NCBI RefSeq assembly: GCF_023856365.1
Contig: NC_064544.1
Location: 22,606,399-22,670,398 of the forward strand
DNA from: Brienomyrus brachyistius
Taxonomy: Eukaryota > Chordata > Actinopteri > Osteoglossiformes > Mormyridae
Direction: 5' to 3'
DNA length: 64,000 bases
The translations under genes were made by a program, and so were the position numbers. The notes under the pieces are model-generated. The model made no database searches. It saw nothing but the letters and a program-made list of their open reading frames with translations, and was not told the DNA's origin. This document shows positions 23,601-33,657 of this stretch, one piece after another (positions within the stretch are counted from its first letter, which is position 1; the number at the start of each line of letters is the position of its first letter).

Positions 23601-26600
23601 AGCTGAAGGAGCTACAAATGAGGACCTCAAACAATATCTCTGGTGAGTGTTACTGAGTTCACTATCTTTCATTTACTAACCAAACAGTACTCAACACCTG
23701 CTCTCAGTATTTACCCATCTCAGTACTTGTCTATCAGGACTGCAGGTACAACTGGAAGACAAGAACAAGCAGCTGGAGACTAAGAACAGAGAAAACTCAA
23801 ATCTGAGTGAGTGTTTAATAGGCTGTCCGTATATCCATCCATGATCCAAACCGCTTATCCTACTGGGTTGAGGGGGCTCCGGAGCCTATCCCGGAAGCAA
23901 CGGGCACGAGGCAGGGAACAACACAGGATGGGGGGCCAGCCCATCGCAGGGCACACTCATACACCATTCACTCACGCATGCACTCCTATGGGCAATTTAG
24001 CAACTCCAATTAGCCTCAGCATGTTTTTGGACTGTGGGGGCAAACCGGAGTACCTGGAAAAAACCCCACGACGACATGGGGAGAACATGCAAACTCCGTA
24101 CAAATGTGACCCAGGTGGAGACTCAAACCCGGTTCTTGGAGGTGTGAGGCAACAGTGCTAACCACTGCACCACCATGCTGTCCCCGCTGTCCATACATTT
24201 TCCACTAATCAGTCTTGAGACGCATTTTCCTTGTGTTGAAATCCATGTTATAATAACAGTCTGACAGTGGTGGACAGTGATTTTTAAAATGGATGAAAAC
24301 AGACTGTGGACTGTTGGCAGTATGACCACAAAAAGGTCTTTATTTTTCATTTCAGCAGATAAACTCCTTATATGTAAATTTTGTTCTCCTTCATCAAAGT
24401 ACTTCTTTCGAATGAAGTCAACATTAGGTACACTACCTGCCAAGTTCCTTCAAAACCTCTAGTTCAGCTTGAAAACACAAACAGCTTAGTTAGCATACAA
24501 GTCAATATTTTGTGAAACATATTTCCTGTTCTGAAATCCATGATGTTTAAACAGTGTCACAGTGATTTGAAGTCCGAATCTCTTTAGTGCGCCTTCCACA
24601 AATATCACAGCTAATTATTTCTTTGGTCATCTAGTCCAAGAAAGATCTGGCCTGCAGATTCAGCTGAAGGAGCTACAAATGAAGACCTCGAGCAATATCT
24701 CCGGTGAGTGTCACTGAGTTCACTATCTTTCACTTACGAATCAAACAGTACTCAACACTTGCTCTCAGTATTTACCCATCTCAGTACTTGTCTATCAGGA
24801 CTGCAGGTACAACTGGAAGACAAGAACAAGCAGCTGGAGATTAAGAACAGAGTAATCTCAAAACTGAGTGAGTATGTTATTAAATATCAATATTTTCAAG
24901 TGCTTCAATCAATGCAACCCAAACACAAACATTTTTGAACCATTTTCACTGTGCTGAAACAATGTATTATAGAAACTGTTTCAGACTGATCTGTATGAGG
25001 AATCTCTTTTCAATGAGCCTCTGAAACATGTTATTGCTACTTTTTATTTGATTTTACAGTCCTACAGAAGTTTGACTTGCAGAATGAGGTTCGGGAGCTA
25101 CAGACCATTGGTGAGTGATGCATACATTCTCCCATTTCTTCGCTGTTTGTTTTAAGCTTCCATTATGATTACATAAAAATGAATCATGTCTGGTCATATG
25201 ACAGCTATATTGCCAGAATTTTGAACACCCTATATTTTATCATTTTTGGGTAAACTCTGGCTAAGCAGTACAGTCAATGTAAATACCCTGTCAGAACTAT
25301 TTAAAGAAGGTGGAAGATAAAGGGAGTGACATGAATGAATTGAAAGTGATGACATGGTCTGTACAATTACCTGACCTTAACCTCATTGCGCTGATTTGAG
25401 GTGGAATGGAAAGAAAGGTCAATGCAGTGAGTTACGTGATGCTCACCACTGATGGCTGCCTTGCTCTGCACTTACAGGCATCCCTTTCACCCTTTTCCCC
25501 CCATCCATAGTGCCTTAGCCACTTCCATGTCAGTAAATTAGCTCAGATTTGCTGGACCATCTGGTTGTCCCTCCTGATGGCTGCTAGTCAGCGCCGACCT
25601 CATCTGCTCTTTGCAGTCCGGAGAACAATTCGCCGTGCTTTGATGGCGATGTAAGTGAGGACGCCCTTGCCTGGCTCCTTTACATGAGGAGATGAAAAAC
25701 GTCGGGCAATGCTTTACATTAACTGTACCTTCATAAAGCATTCATTATGCATTAATAGAACATTCAGTGCTCTGTCATAATACATTCATATGCATGTTTT
25801 TAGTGTATATTAAGGCTGTTAAGGTATGTTAGGATATTAAGGTATACTTACATGCTTCTTTTGAATGCTCTATAAATGCATTATGTAGGGGCACTGAATG
25901 TTTGATGAATGCATTATAAAGGCATCATGAAGGTGCAGTTAAGGTAAAGCGTTACTAAACGTTGTATCCGAGCAGGTAAACTCACTAGGTGTCTTACTCC
26001 TGCAATACTATTTGGAGCTTGAAGTTGACTTGAATGCACCTCAGTAAAGGCTGAAACCAATCAGCACTCCAAGGAGCTGGCTGATTTTAATAAGGGACTG
26101 CTTTCTCTGGACAACAGAATAACAGATTAAAGACAGAAGCTGTCGCCTTGGCCCGAAATTAATTGGTGTTAAGCTTGGTTGCGAAGCTGTAGCCTACTAT
26201 TTTCCCTCATCTCTCTGATTTTCACCCAGTCATTGACCTTACTCACAGGCTGTACGGTATATCAGAAAACTCTTCTCGTCCCCCTCTCATCCTTATGCAC
26301 TTCATGGACTTTTGTGACCAATGGACAGTGATTTGCGAAGCCCACAAAATCCAAGACCTCAACTTTGAAGGCGGGAGAATCTTCTTTTTTTTTTACACGA
26401 CTTTAGCGCTAAAACAGCTGTTGCTGGGAAAGTGATAAATGCCCCAATCAGGACAACAAAGGAGTTGGAGTTTCTCTTTTTTTGATCTTTCCCGTGCACC
26501 TGAAGCTCTCCTTTGAAAGTCTGCATATTTAGTATATTAATCCTGAGGATCCAAAAACCGCCATGGATCATTTCCAATCTCTTGAGACTGTCCCTACTTG

Positions 26601-29600
26601 ATTCTTTTGATCTGCACCGAGTTTGCCGGTAATTTCTTGCAGGTTACTGTGATTACCATGGGCTCTGTGCTTTGTACTGCCCTGTTGTGTGATGCTTTTG
26701 ACTTTCAGCTTATTTTTGTCCTGGAGTGTCATTTTTCAGAATAATATAAATAGTCCTAAAAATTCCATTCATCAGCCAACGCAATTTAAATTTATTTGCA
26801 GACTGTACCCCACTCCCAGGAACCGCTATCTCATGGGATGAGAGTCAGACCTTCTTTGTCATCTCTGGCCCCTTAAAGCCTCTGGTACCTTTCTTCATAT
26901 GTTCTGGGACTCTCCTCCTGTTGTTGCTCTTTGGTATCATGTGACCAGATCTCTCTAATCTCTAATCTATTCCTCTGTCCCCTGCAGTCCTTCTTCTTCA
27001 TCTGGACTTCTCTTCTCTTTCCCTTTCTCACTCCCAGCAGAAGCTTCTGACGTTTGCCTCCTTGGCAGTTATCCTAAGTTGTTATTAGCCTCCTGTTGGA
27101 AATCTTCTGACCGTGCAATTCCCTCTGTCTGGAAGTCTACCTTCTTTAATTTGACACTCCTTGAATATTCTGCAGCCTGGATGAATAATCCTTTCAGCAA
27201 AGTGAATGTCCAGTTATTTGATGCTTTCTGCCACTGATGTATAGAGAGCTTTACTCCCCCTGGGTTCCTCTGAAGCACATAAACATCTTTTTTGTCATGT
27301 TGATGCTGAGAATCATATTGTGGACCTTGCATCACTCCAGCAGCTCTCTGACCTCCTTTCTCTCCCACTTTTGAGGCTGATCATGGTGGCGTCATCTGCC
27401 AACTTCGTTGTCCTTTATTGCCAATTCGCTATTTCTTATTCCTTTTGTGTGTGGCACTGATAGTGCATAAACTATATTAGTAAAAAAAACATCCATCAAT
27501 CCATTGGCTTATTCAGGGCCAGAGCACAGGGGCAGTCTGAGCAGAGATGCCCAGACCTCCCTCTCCCCAGCCATCTCCTCCACCTTCTCCAGGGGTATAA
27601 TCAGATATGATCTCCAGTGTGTTGGATCTGCCTCATGGTGTTAATCATGACATGACCAAAGTGCCTTCCTAGGGTGCATCCTATACCAGATATATCAGAT
27701 ACCCGAACCACATCAGCTGGCTCTTTTCGACACAGAGGGGCAGCAGCAGAGCTTTGAGCCCTTCCGGTTCTCTGAGCTCCTCACCCTATCCCAAAGGCTG
27801 AAGCCAAACATCTGCAAAGGATTCCCATTTCTGCTGCTTGCATCCAGGATCTCATTCTTTCGGTCACAACCCAGAGCTTGTGACTATAGGTGAGAGTTAG
27901 AAGACTGATCGGCCAGTAAATCCAAAGCTTTGCATTTTGACTCTGTGCTCTCTTCACCATGACAGACCACTACAATATCTGCATAATTTCTGATGCTGCA
28001 CTGATCCACCTGTCAATCTCCTGCTTCAGTTCTCTCTCACTTGAGAACAAGATCCCAAGATACTTACACTCCTCTACTTGAGGCAATAACTCATCCCCAA
28101 CCTGGAGGGGCCAATCTACCCTTCTAGAAATTCTGAATAGACTTGATTAGAAAGGGCAGCCCTGGCAAAGTCCACCACCCTCTGGGAATGAGTCTGACTT
28201 ACTGCTGGTCATGTGAAACAAGCTCACATTCACTCCAGTTATGCAGGGACCTAATGGCCCGGCACCCACAATTCCCAAAGGAGGACCCCCAAGGGACAAG
28301 CGCATATGCCTTTTCCAAGTCCACAAAACACATGTAGCCTGGTTGGACAAACTCCCATGAACTCTCCAGTATCCTTGTAAGGGTAAAAAGCTGGTTAAGA
28401 GTCCCACAACCACAATGAACTCCACATTGCTTCTTCTGGATCCAAGGTTTAACCAATGGATGTGCCCATCTCTCCAATACTGTGGCATAGACCTTTCTAG
28501 GGAAGCTGAGGAGTGTGATCTCCCAGAAGTTGGAACACATCCTCTGGTCTTCATCCTCCGGACCACCACCCCAGTCTGCCAGTCTAGCCTTCACATAAAT
28601 AGTATGGACAAAGCCCAGCTCCTCCCCTCCTAAGTCACCTGACAGTTTTCCAGAATTTCTTCAAGGTCAACAAAAAGTAATTTTCCATGACATCATCAAA
28701 CTCCTCCCACTCCTGAGTTTTTGTTTATTCAACTGCTAAAGCTGCACTCTGCTGGGCCTGCTGGTGCCTGTTAATTTACTGCCTCCAAAGTCCCATGTGC
28801 TCGCTAAGTTCCCTTTACTGCTGGCGTCCACCACCAGGTTCGGTGGTTGCTGCTGTAACAGGTACCAACACTTATGGCCACAGTTTTGCACAACCACCTC
28901 AGCAATGGAGGCCCTGAACATTGTCTATTCTGGTTCAGTGTCTCCAGTCTCCCTTGGAATGCAAGAGTAGTTCTGCTGAAGGTGTGATCTGAAGATCTCC
29001 CAGACACGGGTCTCTATCAAATTCTCCCAATACATGCTTACTATGTATTTAGGTCTGCCAGGTCTGTCCAACATTTTCGCCCACCAGCTAATGAAACACA
29101 CCACCTAGTGGTCATTAGTTGACAGCTCAGGTCCTTTCTTCACTCCAGAGTCCAAGAGATATAGTTTCAGAACCAATGATATTTCAAGCTGCGTCCTAGG
29201 GTGTTATGGTGGCAGATGATGTTCATTATGGACACACAATAATTACCACCGAACAGAGCACTGCTCAGGTTCAGATTGGGCAAGCCGATCCTCCAAAATC
29301 ACACCCTTCCAGGTTTCACTATCATTACCCATCTGAGCATTAAAGACCCCAAATACAACAATGGTGTCCAAGGCAGGGGTACCTTCTAGCACTGCGCCGA
29401 GGGTCTTCAAGAAGGCCAGATACATAAGCACATAGAACAGTCAAAGCCCATCCCCTGACCTGAAGTTGTAGGGAGGTTACCCTCTTATTAACTCCAATGT
29501 ATAATTACTAATCTTATCCTATGAGTAAACCCATTCTTGGCTGACACCTCTCACCCAGGGCAACTCCAGAGTGGAACAGAGTTTGGCCCATATCCAGGAG

Positions 29601-32396
29601 TTTGGATCTTGAGCCGCCTCTGTACCTTAAGATATCTCTCAACCACATGCACTCGTTCAGGTTCTGTTCTCACCGGAGGCCTTATGGTCCATACCTAACT
29701 ATGGTTATAGTTTCGGTAGCCAGGGATCACTCCACTATGACTCCTGCCTTCAGCTGTCGCCTGATCCACATTGCAATGGACCCTTATGGCTCCTCCTGCA
29801 AGTGGTGGGGCCACATGACAATGATCCCATGTATGATTATTTTGAATTGCACTTATTCTGACCCCCCACCTATAGGACCAGTTTATTGTGAGTCCCTACC
29901 AGGGGTGTAAGTGACAATCCTTCTTCTTCTTTATGCCACTAATGGGGCAGGTGTTCAGCAAATAGTCTGACGCGACAAAAAGTTCCAGAACTCAAAATCG
30001 TCATTTAAAAAACATTTACTAATAAAATATATCAAAAGGAAACATTTACAAAACAAAACATTTAAGATGTTTATACTTCCACTAATTAATTTGTTAAGTT
30101 TAATCGTAGTCAGTAGGAAAACATGTATATCATGTGACATATTGCGTGCCGTTACGCAAGTGCTTTCCACCTAGTGGTTAAACTAACAAATGCACTCCAC
30201 AATAATGAACTAAACAATACTGTTTCACATATTCTAATGAATAACATAATAATTTAAACAATGAACAAAAACCTATTTTTCCCATATGGCTCTTACATGG
30301 GGAAAACAGCTTCTAGGATCACTGAGACACAAAAACACCTCCACGATGATTAGGTGGCGATTCATAGAGGGTACATGACCTCAAAATGGCAACAAAAATG
30401 TTTTAGTGGCAATATGAATGTTGCCGATTCAACTACATGATACAATGAAGATTTAAACAGGTATCATTGTGTTTGATTAACTTATAAAAGTATAATTTAA
30501 ATAAGGGTCAGTGAAAATCATAATAAAACAGTAACAAATATAGTGATAAATAGAATCTATTAAAGATTCAAGATTTGGAGCATTATTGAAATGTGCACAG
30601 AACACAATGTTCAAAATAGTATTAAATTTGGTAATCCTTCACTTAAAGCCATCATCTATAATGCATTATAGATACCTTCATCGTGCATTATAATGTCTTG
30701 TATAACAATTAACAAAGAATTACAGCATCTTCCATTGACAGTCATGAGGCATTATACTGTTCATTATAATACTTCATAAGCTCCAGTGAAACTGTCATCT
30801 AAAATTCACTATAGATACCTTCATAATGAGTGAATGAGTGAATGTTACATTTCTATAGCGCTTTACAAAACCAATGGGAGCCATTTCATTCAGCACCACT
30901 GTGTAGCTGACACCTATAATGATGTAGCACCCACCTGAATGATGTGACAGCAGCCATTCGGTGCCAGCATGCATCCCACACAGTAACAAAGGTGGTGAAG
31001 GGGCAGGAGAGAATTCACCAGCTAGATATAGGTTATGATTAGGAGGCCAGATTTTATAGGGCCACAGTGGGCAATTTTAGCCAGGACATAAGGAAATGCA
31101 TTATAGTGGATGGAATAAGGATTAAGGATGCAAATACATTTTATTTACACAAGATGTTTTATTTCAGCTGAAGATGGATTTGCCAAATGGACAAGTAAGT
31201 TTTTCAATATTCAAATGTTATCTTAATGTAACTCATTATTGGTTTTCACTCACTTGAAAGCCACTTTCTATATTTTTGTTTTCAGTGTTATTAAATTAAC
31301 CTTCTGACTTGTCAGATGGATGAAGGTTTTCTTTTTCTGTCTCTCAAAATATACTGCCAGCATTTTTCTGCTGAGAGTATCAAAAGAAAGTAGACGGTAT
31401 AGACTTGTTTAAATGAATTTATATAAATTATTTATTAAATAACTGTCCCAACATTACTATATTAGGAAAAAGGAGGGAATCATATATGAAAAGACGTTGC
31501 ACATTTAATAATTTTGAACGAGAGTGAGCCTGCAATCTGACGTCATTAATGGAATCTGTTTAGATAAACAAGGAATTGTCCGACAAGAAGTGTGGAAGTG
31601 GATCCGTAAAGCAGCAGGTAGGACTGAGTTGATTCAGGGTTTTTTTTAGGTAATTAATATTTATATTAGAAAAATAAGTCAGAAAATTTTGTAAATGTAT
31701 GAATGTATTATTTAATTGAGATGCTTCGACAGCTAAATTTGTTCAATCAGCTTTAAAGCATAAAGGAATCATTCGTAGATGTACCATACTGTACTGTCTA
31801 CTGTGTCCTCTCTGTTGCAGGGTGATCTATGAAGGAACCTAAAGTAACACTTATATTTATTATTTGCAGCTAATGTCATTCTGGACCCCAGAACAGCACA
31901 TCGTAATCTTACTGTTTCTGAGGACGGCAAACAAGTGACATTCAGTGGTGGCCTCCTACCTGACAGCCCATTGAGGTTCAGTAATTGGTACGGGATCCAG
32001 GGAAAAGAGAGTTTCTCTTCAGGGAGACATTACTATGAGGTTCAGGTTGGGACAAGGGGATGCTTTTCAGTTGGATTTGTGAAAGAGTCTGTTGAAAAGA
32101 TGAAGTATACTGTAACTTCAGAGAGTGGCTTCCTGATGTTCATACTCGAGAAGAATGTGTACAAAGTTTCAACAACCCCCCCCACCTCCCTCTCTCTGAA
32201 CGAGCCCCCTAACAATGTGGGGGTGTATGTGGACTATGACAAGGGGCAGGTTTCCTTTTACAATGTGGGCACCAGGTCCCATATCTACTCTTTTACTGGT
32301 TACAACTTCAGTGAGAAACTCTATCCAGCTGTTAACTCCTGTAACAGTATGACATCAGGTCCCCTGATCATTTCTCCTGTCAGTCACACAGCCTGA
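17551..32396 (+). CDS. gene 1: type II membrane protein, long coiled-coil stalk, C-terminal PRY-SPRY
   Basis: A spliced model of 20 exons adds to 1863 nt (620 aa plus stop). Exons: 17551-17677, 18033-18143, 18590-18658, 18757-18825, 19290-19358, 19454-19522, 20360-20428, 20524-20592, 21431-21499, 21595-21663, 22503-22571, 22667-22735, 23574-23642, 23738-23806, 24635-24703, 24799-24867, 25060-25110, 31168-31194, 31564-31617, 31870-32396. All junctions are GT..AG and phase 1. The protein has a 57-residue N-terminus with no signal peptide, a transmembrane segment at about 58-79 preceded by YRR (N-terminus inside), 14 stalk units of 23 residues (80-401), linkers (402-445) and B30.2 (446-620). The role is inferred to be a cell-surface immune-type receptor. 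The N-terminal plan resembles fish CD209/CLEC receptors, but no lectin domain is present. The family was not identified. Exon choice is by eye; alternative skipping of stalk exons would stay in frame. Confidence 0.75.
18033..18143 (+). CDS. gene 1 exon 2: transmembrane exon
   Basis: Encodes EPQSTSGRESLYRRT followed by the hydrophobic run VVFISLWIITLIILGAVLSV (about residues 59-78). The acceptor is CTCTCAG and the donor T|GTAAGT; 111 nt, phase 1-1. Basic residues lie only on the N-terminal side, predicting a type II orientation. The gene 2 counterpart is the same length and almost identical in sequence. Confidence 0.85.
18590..24867 (+). CDS. gene 1 stalk: 14 exons of 69 nt in tandem array
   Basis: Seven pairs of exons, each exon exactly 69 nt (23 residues) in phase 1. 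Type A exons (18590, 19290, 20360, 21431, 22503, 23574, 24635) encode versions of SGLQNQLKELQMRTSNNIS. Type B exons (18757, 19454, 20524, 21595, 22667, 23738, 24799) encode versions of LQVQLEDKNKQLETKNREN. They are rich in Leu, Gln, Glu and Lys, with no Cys or Pro after the first exon, as expected for an extended coiled coil. Six A exons end in an N-I-S glycosylation sequon. The last B exon has diverged at its end (NRVISKLS). All acceptors (CTAG or ATCAG) and donors (GTGAGT) are intact. Confidence 0.8.
19549..19909 (-). mobile_element. SINE in gene 1 intron, array unit 1
   Basis: Antisense full-length SINE flanked by GCTGTCCGTAT (19538-19548) and GCTGTCCATAC (19910-19920). The uninterrupted target is visible in the older unit at about 18840-18850. 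Confidence 0.9.
20619..20979 (-). mobile_element. SINE in gene 1 intron, array unit 2
   Basis: Same insertion as in unit 1, copied by tandem duplication. It shares private variants (GAAACAACG, GAACGACAC, ACCACTATG) with the copy in unit 4. Confidence 0.9.
21690..22053 (-). mobile_element. SINE in gene 1 intron, array unit 3
   Basis: Same insertion, closest to the unit 1 copy (GAAGCAACG, GAACAACC). Confidence 0.9.
22762..23122 (-). mobile_element. SINE in gene 1 intron, array unit 4
   Basis: Same insertion, near-identical to the unit 2 copy, including ACCACTATG at its head. Confidence 0.9.
23833..24185 (-). mobile_element. SINE in gene 1 intron, array unit 5
   Basis: Same insertion with a shortened CATC tail (ATCCATCCATGATCC) and private changes. 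This copy explains the shorter 1061-bp spacing to the next unit. Confidence 0.85.
25060..25110 (+). CDS. gene 1 exon 17: 51-nt stalk-end exon
   Basis: Encodes LQKFDLQNEVRELQTI, a shortened A-type unit; acceptor TTTTACAG, donor G|GTGAGT. The gene 2 counterpart (60442-60492) is the same length and reads QQRSDLQNEVKELHTI. Confidence 0.75.
25250..25400 (+). repeat. fragment of unclassified dispersed repeat
   Basis: AATACCCTGTCAGAACTATT followed by AAAGAAGGTGGAAG, then GACCTTAACCT, aligns with 48860-48960 and 8450-8530. Confidence 0.55.
25706..25955. mobile_element. MITE of about 250 bp with long terminal inverted repeats
   Basis: The left end GGCAATGCTTTACATTAACT and the reverse complement of the right end (GTAACGCTTTACCTTAACTG) pair over 30 bp or more, including TACCTTCAT / CACCTTCAT. 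Outside, AAACGTC and AAACGTT form a likely target duplication of 7-8 bp, which would suit a hAT-type nonautonomous element. No coding capacity. Confidence 0.65.
25956..26600 (+). mobile_element. possible decayed L1/Tx1-type ORF1 fragment
   Basis: A frame near 26280-26385 reads LILMHFMDFCDQWTVICEA then HKIQDLNFEGGRIFFF, which resembles the end of the ORF1 RNA-binding domain of fish Tx1-type LINEs. Stops and frameshifts are common and no ends were found. Confidence 0.35.
26800..27430 (-). mobile_element. decayed teleost LINE reverse transcriptase fragment
   Basis: On the minus strand, near 27385-27420, a frame contains KLADDATMISLKS, the catalytic box of a LINE reverse transcriptase. It continues in broken frames through the following palm/thumb region (about 27070-27370). 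It looks like the same LINE family as the 3' pieces at 6428-6900 and 50471-50830. Confidence 0.5.
27490..30365 (-). mobile_element. decayed RTE LINE copy inside gene 1 intron
   Basis: It aligns along its length with the RTE element at 13903-16606, in the same antisense orientation. The 3' end CATCCATCAATCCATTGGC lies at about 27490. Reverse transcriptase pieces at 28147-28594 include CSNFWEITLLSFPRKVYATV and CFVDLEKAYALVPWG. Endonuclease pieces follow to 29890, and the 5' leader segment is at 30290-30365. Unlike the 13903 copy it retains sequence between about 27880 and 28290 that covers the region deleted there. An AT-rich block (about 29905-30285) interrupts the 5' part. Many stops; dead. 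Confidence 0.65.
30640..31090. repeat. fish-type repetitive debris in gene 1 intron
   Basis: 30640-30830 contains repeated words TATAGATACCTTCAT and CATTATAATG in both orientations. 30830-31090 starts with (GAATGAGT)n and TTCTATAGCGCTTTAC, a word common in fish dispersed repeats. No ends were fixed. Confidence 0.35.
31168..31194 (+). CDS. gene 1 exon 18: 27-nt microexon
   Basis: Encodes AEDGFAKW plus split codons; acceptor ATTTCAG, donor A|GTAAGT. The exact counterpart in gene 2 is 60813-60839 (AEDGFAKW), which supports this very short exon as real. Confidence 0.75.
31564..31617 (+). CDS. gene 1 exon 19: 54-nt linker exon
   Basis: Encodes KQGIVRQEVWKWIRKAA; acceptor GTTTAG, donor G|GTAGGA. 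Identical in protein sequence to gene 2 61888-61941 apart from the split first codon. Basic and aromatic; likely forms the end of the stalk before B30.2. Confidence 0.75.
31870..32396 (+). CDS. gene 1 exon 20: PRY-SPRY (B30.2) domain
   Basis: Encodes residues 446-620. PRY: VILDPRTAHRNLTVSEDGKQV, split here as LDPRTAH and VSEDGKQV. SPRY: SGRHYYEVQV, VGFVKESV, VGVYVDYDKGQVSFYN and YPAVNSC, the usual B30.2 landmarks in order. The length of about 175 residues is normal. Two N-glycosylation sequons (NLT and NFS) are present. Ends at TGA 32394-32396. B30.2 domains are protein-interaction folds, usually cytosolic in TRIM and butyrophilin proteins; here the membrane topology predicts an extracellular position. 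Confidence 0.9.
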
Positions 32397-33146
32397 TCTG
32401 AAACAGCAGTTTACACACAGACAAGGATTAATAACTGTCCATTTGATATAATATTGGGCTTATTTTTTTCTGTGATATTTGTTTTTCTAAATGTTTTGCC
32501 AGTGCCAACAGCATTAACTGAACTGAGAGATTATAATGATTGCATACAGTACATACTATCTCTACTTGAATCTACCAAAGATCACCTGCCTGTTAATAGT
32601 GATCGGGTAATTTTAGTGGATGCAGATATTTAATGATTTTAAATACAATTACAGGCTGCTTGCACATTTCTTTGAACTATCAGTTTTTTGCAGTAATTCT
32701 GTATGTCTGCTGTTAAAAAATTATTTCCTTGGTTTGTTACCTCGTCTCATTTTATACTAAATGCAAGTTTGTTTACTTATAATTTTTTAAGTCTAACTTA
32801 TTGAAGAGTACCAGCTTTTTTGATACCAGCATTATTGTGGTACCTTTACCTTTCTTACAGATTATTCTGGTATAAGGACCAAAGACTAACCTATGTTTTA
32901 GCATTATTTTGTCAGGAAGTATGTCATGGCTCAGTTTCATCACCTGATGGCAGCAGAGAGTTCACTCCAGCAGAACACAGTGTCAATGTGTAATTCCTGA
33001 TGCTTGCTTGCCATTAATTATCCAACCTTTAAATACAGGCTTATCCATCTGTGGTGTATTGAATCTTGACATGTTAATTTCTGTATTTTGTATTATTATG
33101 TTCACTAGACCTATACATGTGGTTTTGGGATCTGCCCGTCACATTG
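32397..33146. other. gene 1 3' UTR and flank
   Basis: Starts like the gene 2 3' flank (TGATCTGAAACAGCA) and stays alignable to it in patches to about 32920 (GTTTTAGCATTATTTTGT). The gene 2 polyadenylation signal position is changed here (AAAGACTAACC). AATAAA words occur only further on, at 33275 and 33342. Confidence 0.5.
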
Positions 33147-33450
33147 TAGGGGTGTAACAATGCACTGTGGCATGAAATCATTCATTTATTAACATTAATT
33201 CAAAGAGGCGTAATAGGCATAACTTGAGTTTTGCTTTGAGATTTTATTTTTGAATTGTGCACTGGAGTCTGCAGAATAAAGAAAAAACTGTAAGCAAAAA
33301 GAAATGGTTTGGAAACTGTTTTTTTTAAGCACATGTATTTGAATAAAGAACTATGAGATCTTAATATATTTTCAGTCTTATTTTGTTTGAGCCATGAGCC
33401 CTGAATCATCTGTCAAACCAAATTGTGAATAGACTATCGTTACACCCCTA
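33147..33450. mobile_element. MITE of about 304 bp, TAGGGGTGTAAC termini
   Basis: The left end TAGGGGTGTAACAAT and right end ATCGTTACACCCCTA are inverted repeats of about 15 bp. No coding capacity. Inserted in the gene 1 3' flank; it supplies the two AATAAA words at 33275 and 33342. Confidence 0.7.
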
Positions 33451-33657
33451 TGGCACAGACACTTATTTCTTTTAGTGTCTTATTACCATTTTGTCATTTT
33501 GAGACAAATTGCAGCAAAAGTGAAGCAGCAGCACTAGATGGCAGCAAAGGAAGGAAAGGACAGCTCTAGAAGACTCTTGAACTTTTGCACACAGTAACTT
33601 TAAAAGTATTTCATGGATCTTTTTCAAGAAACATTGTATAAATGATGATCAGTGATC

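Larger units (their letters stand above)
19290..24703 (+). repeat. tandem repeat array, about 1.07-kb unit, 2.14-kb higher-order dimer
   Basis: Equivalent points (starts of the A exons) lie at 19290, 20360, 21431, 22503, 23574 and 24635, spacing 1070, 1071, 1072, 1071 and 1061 bp. Odd and even units alternate: odd A exons read EKSGLQNQLKELQMRTSNNIS, even ones ERSGLQIQLKEIQMKT with small changes, and intron markers alternate too (TTTTTACTTTGGTC versus TTATTTCTTTGGTC). The repeat is therefore three copies of a dimer. Each unit except the last carries an antisense SINE in the intron. Confidence 0.9.
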
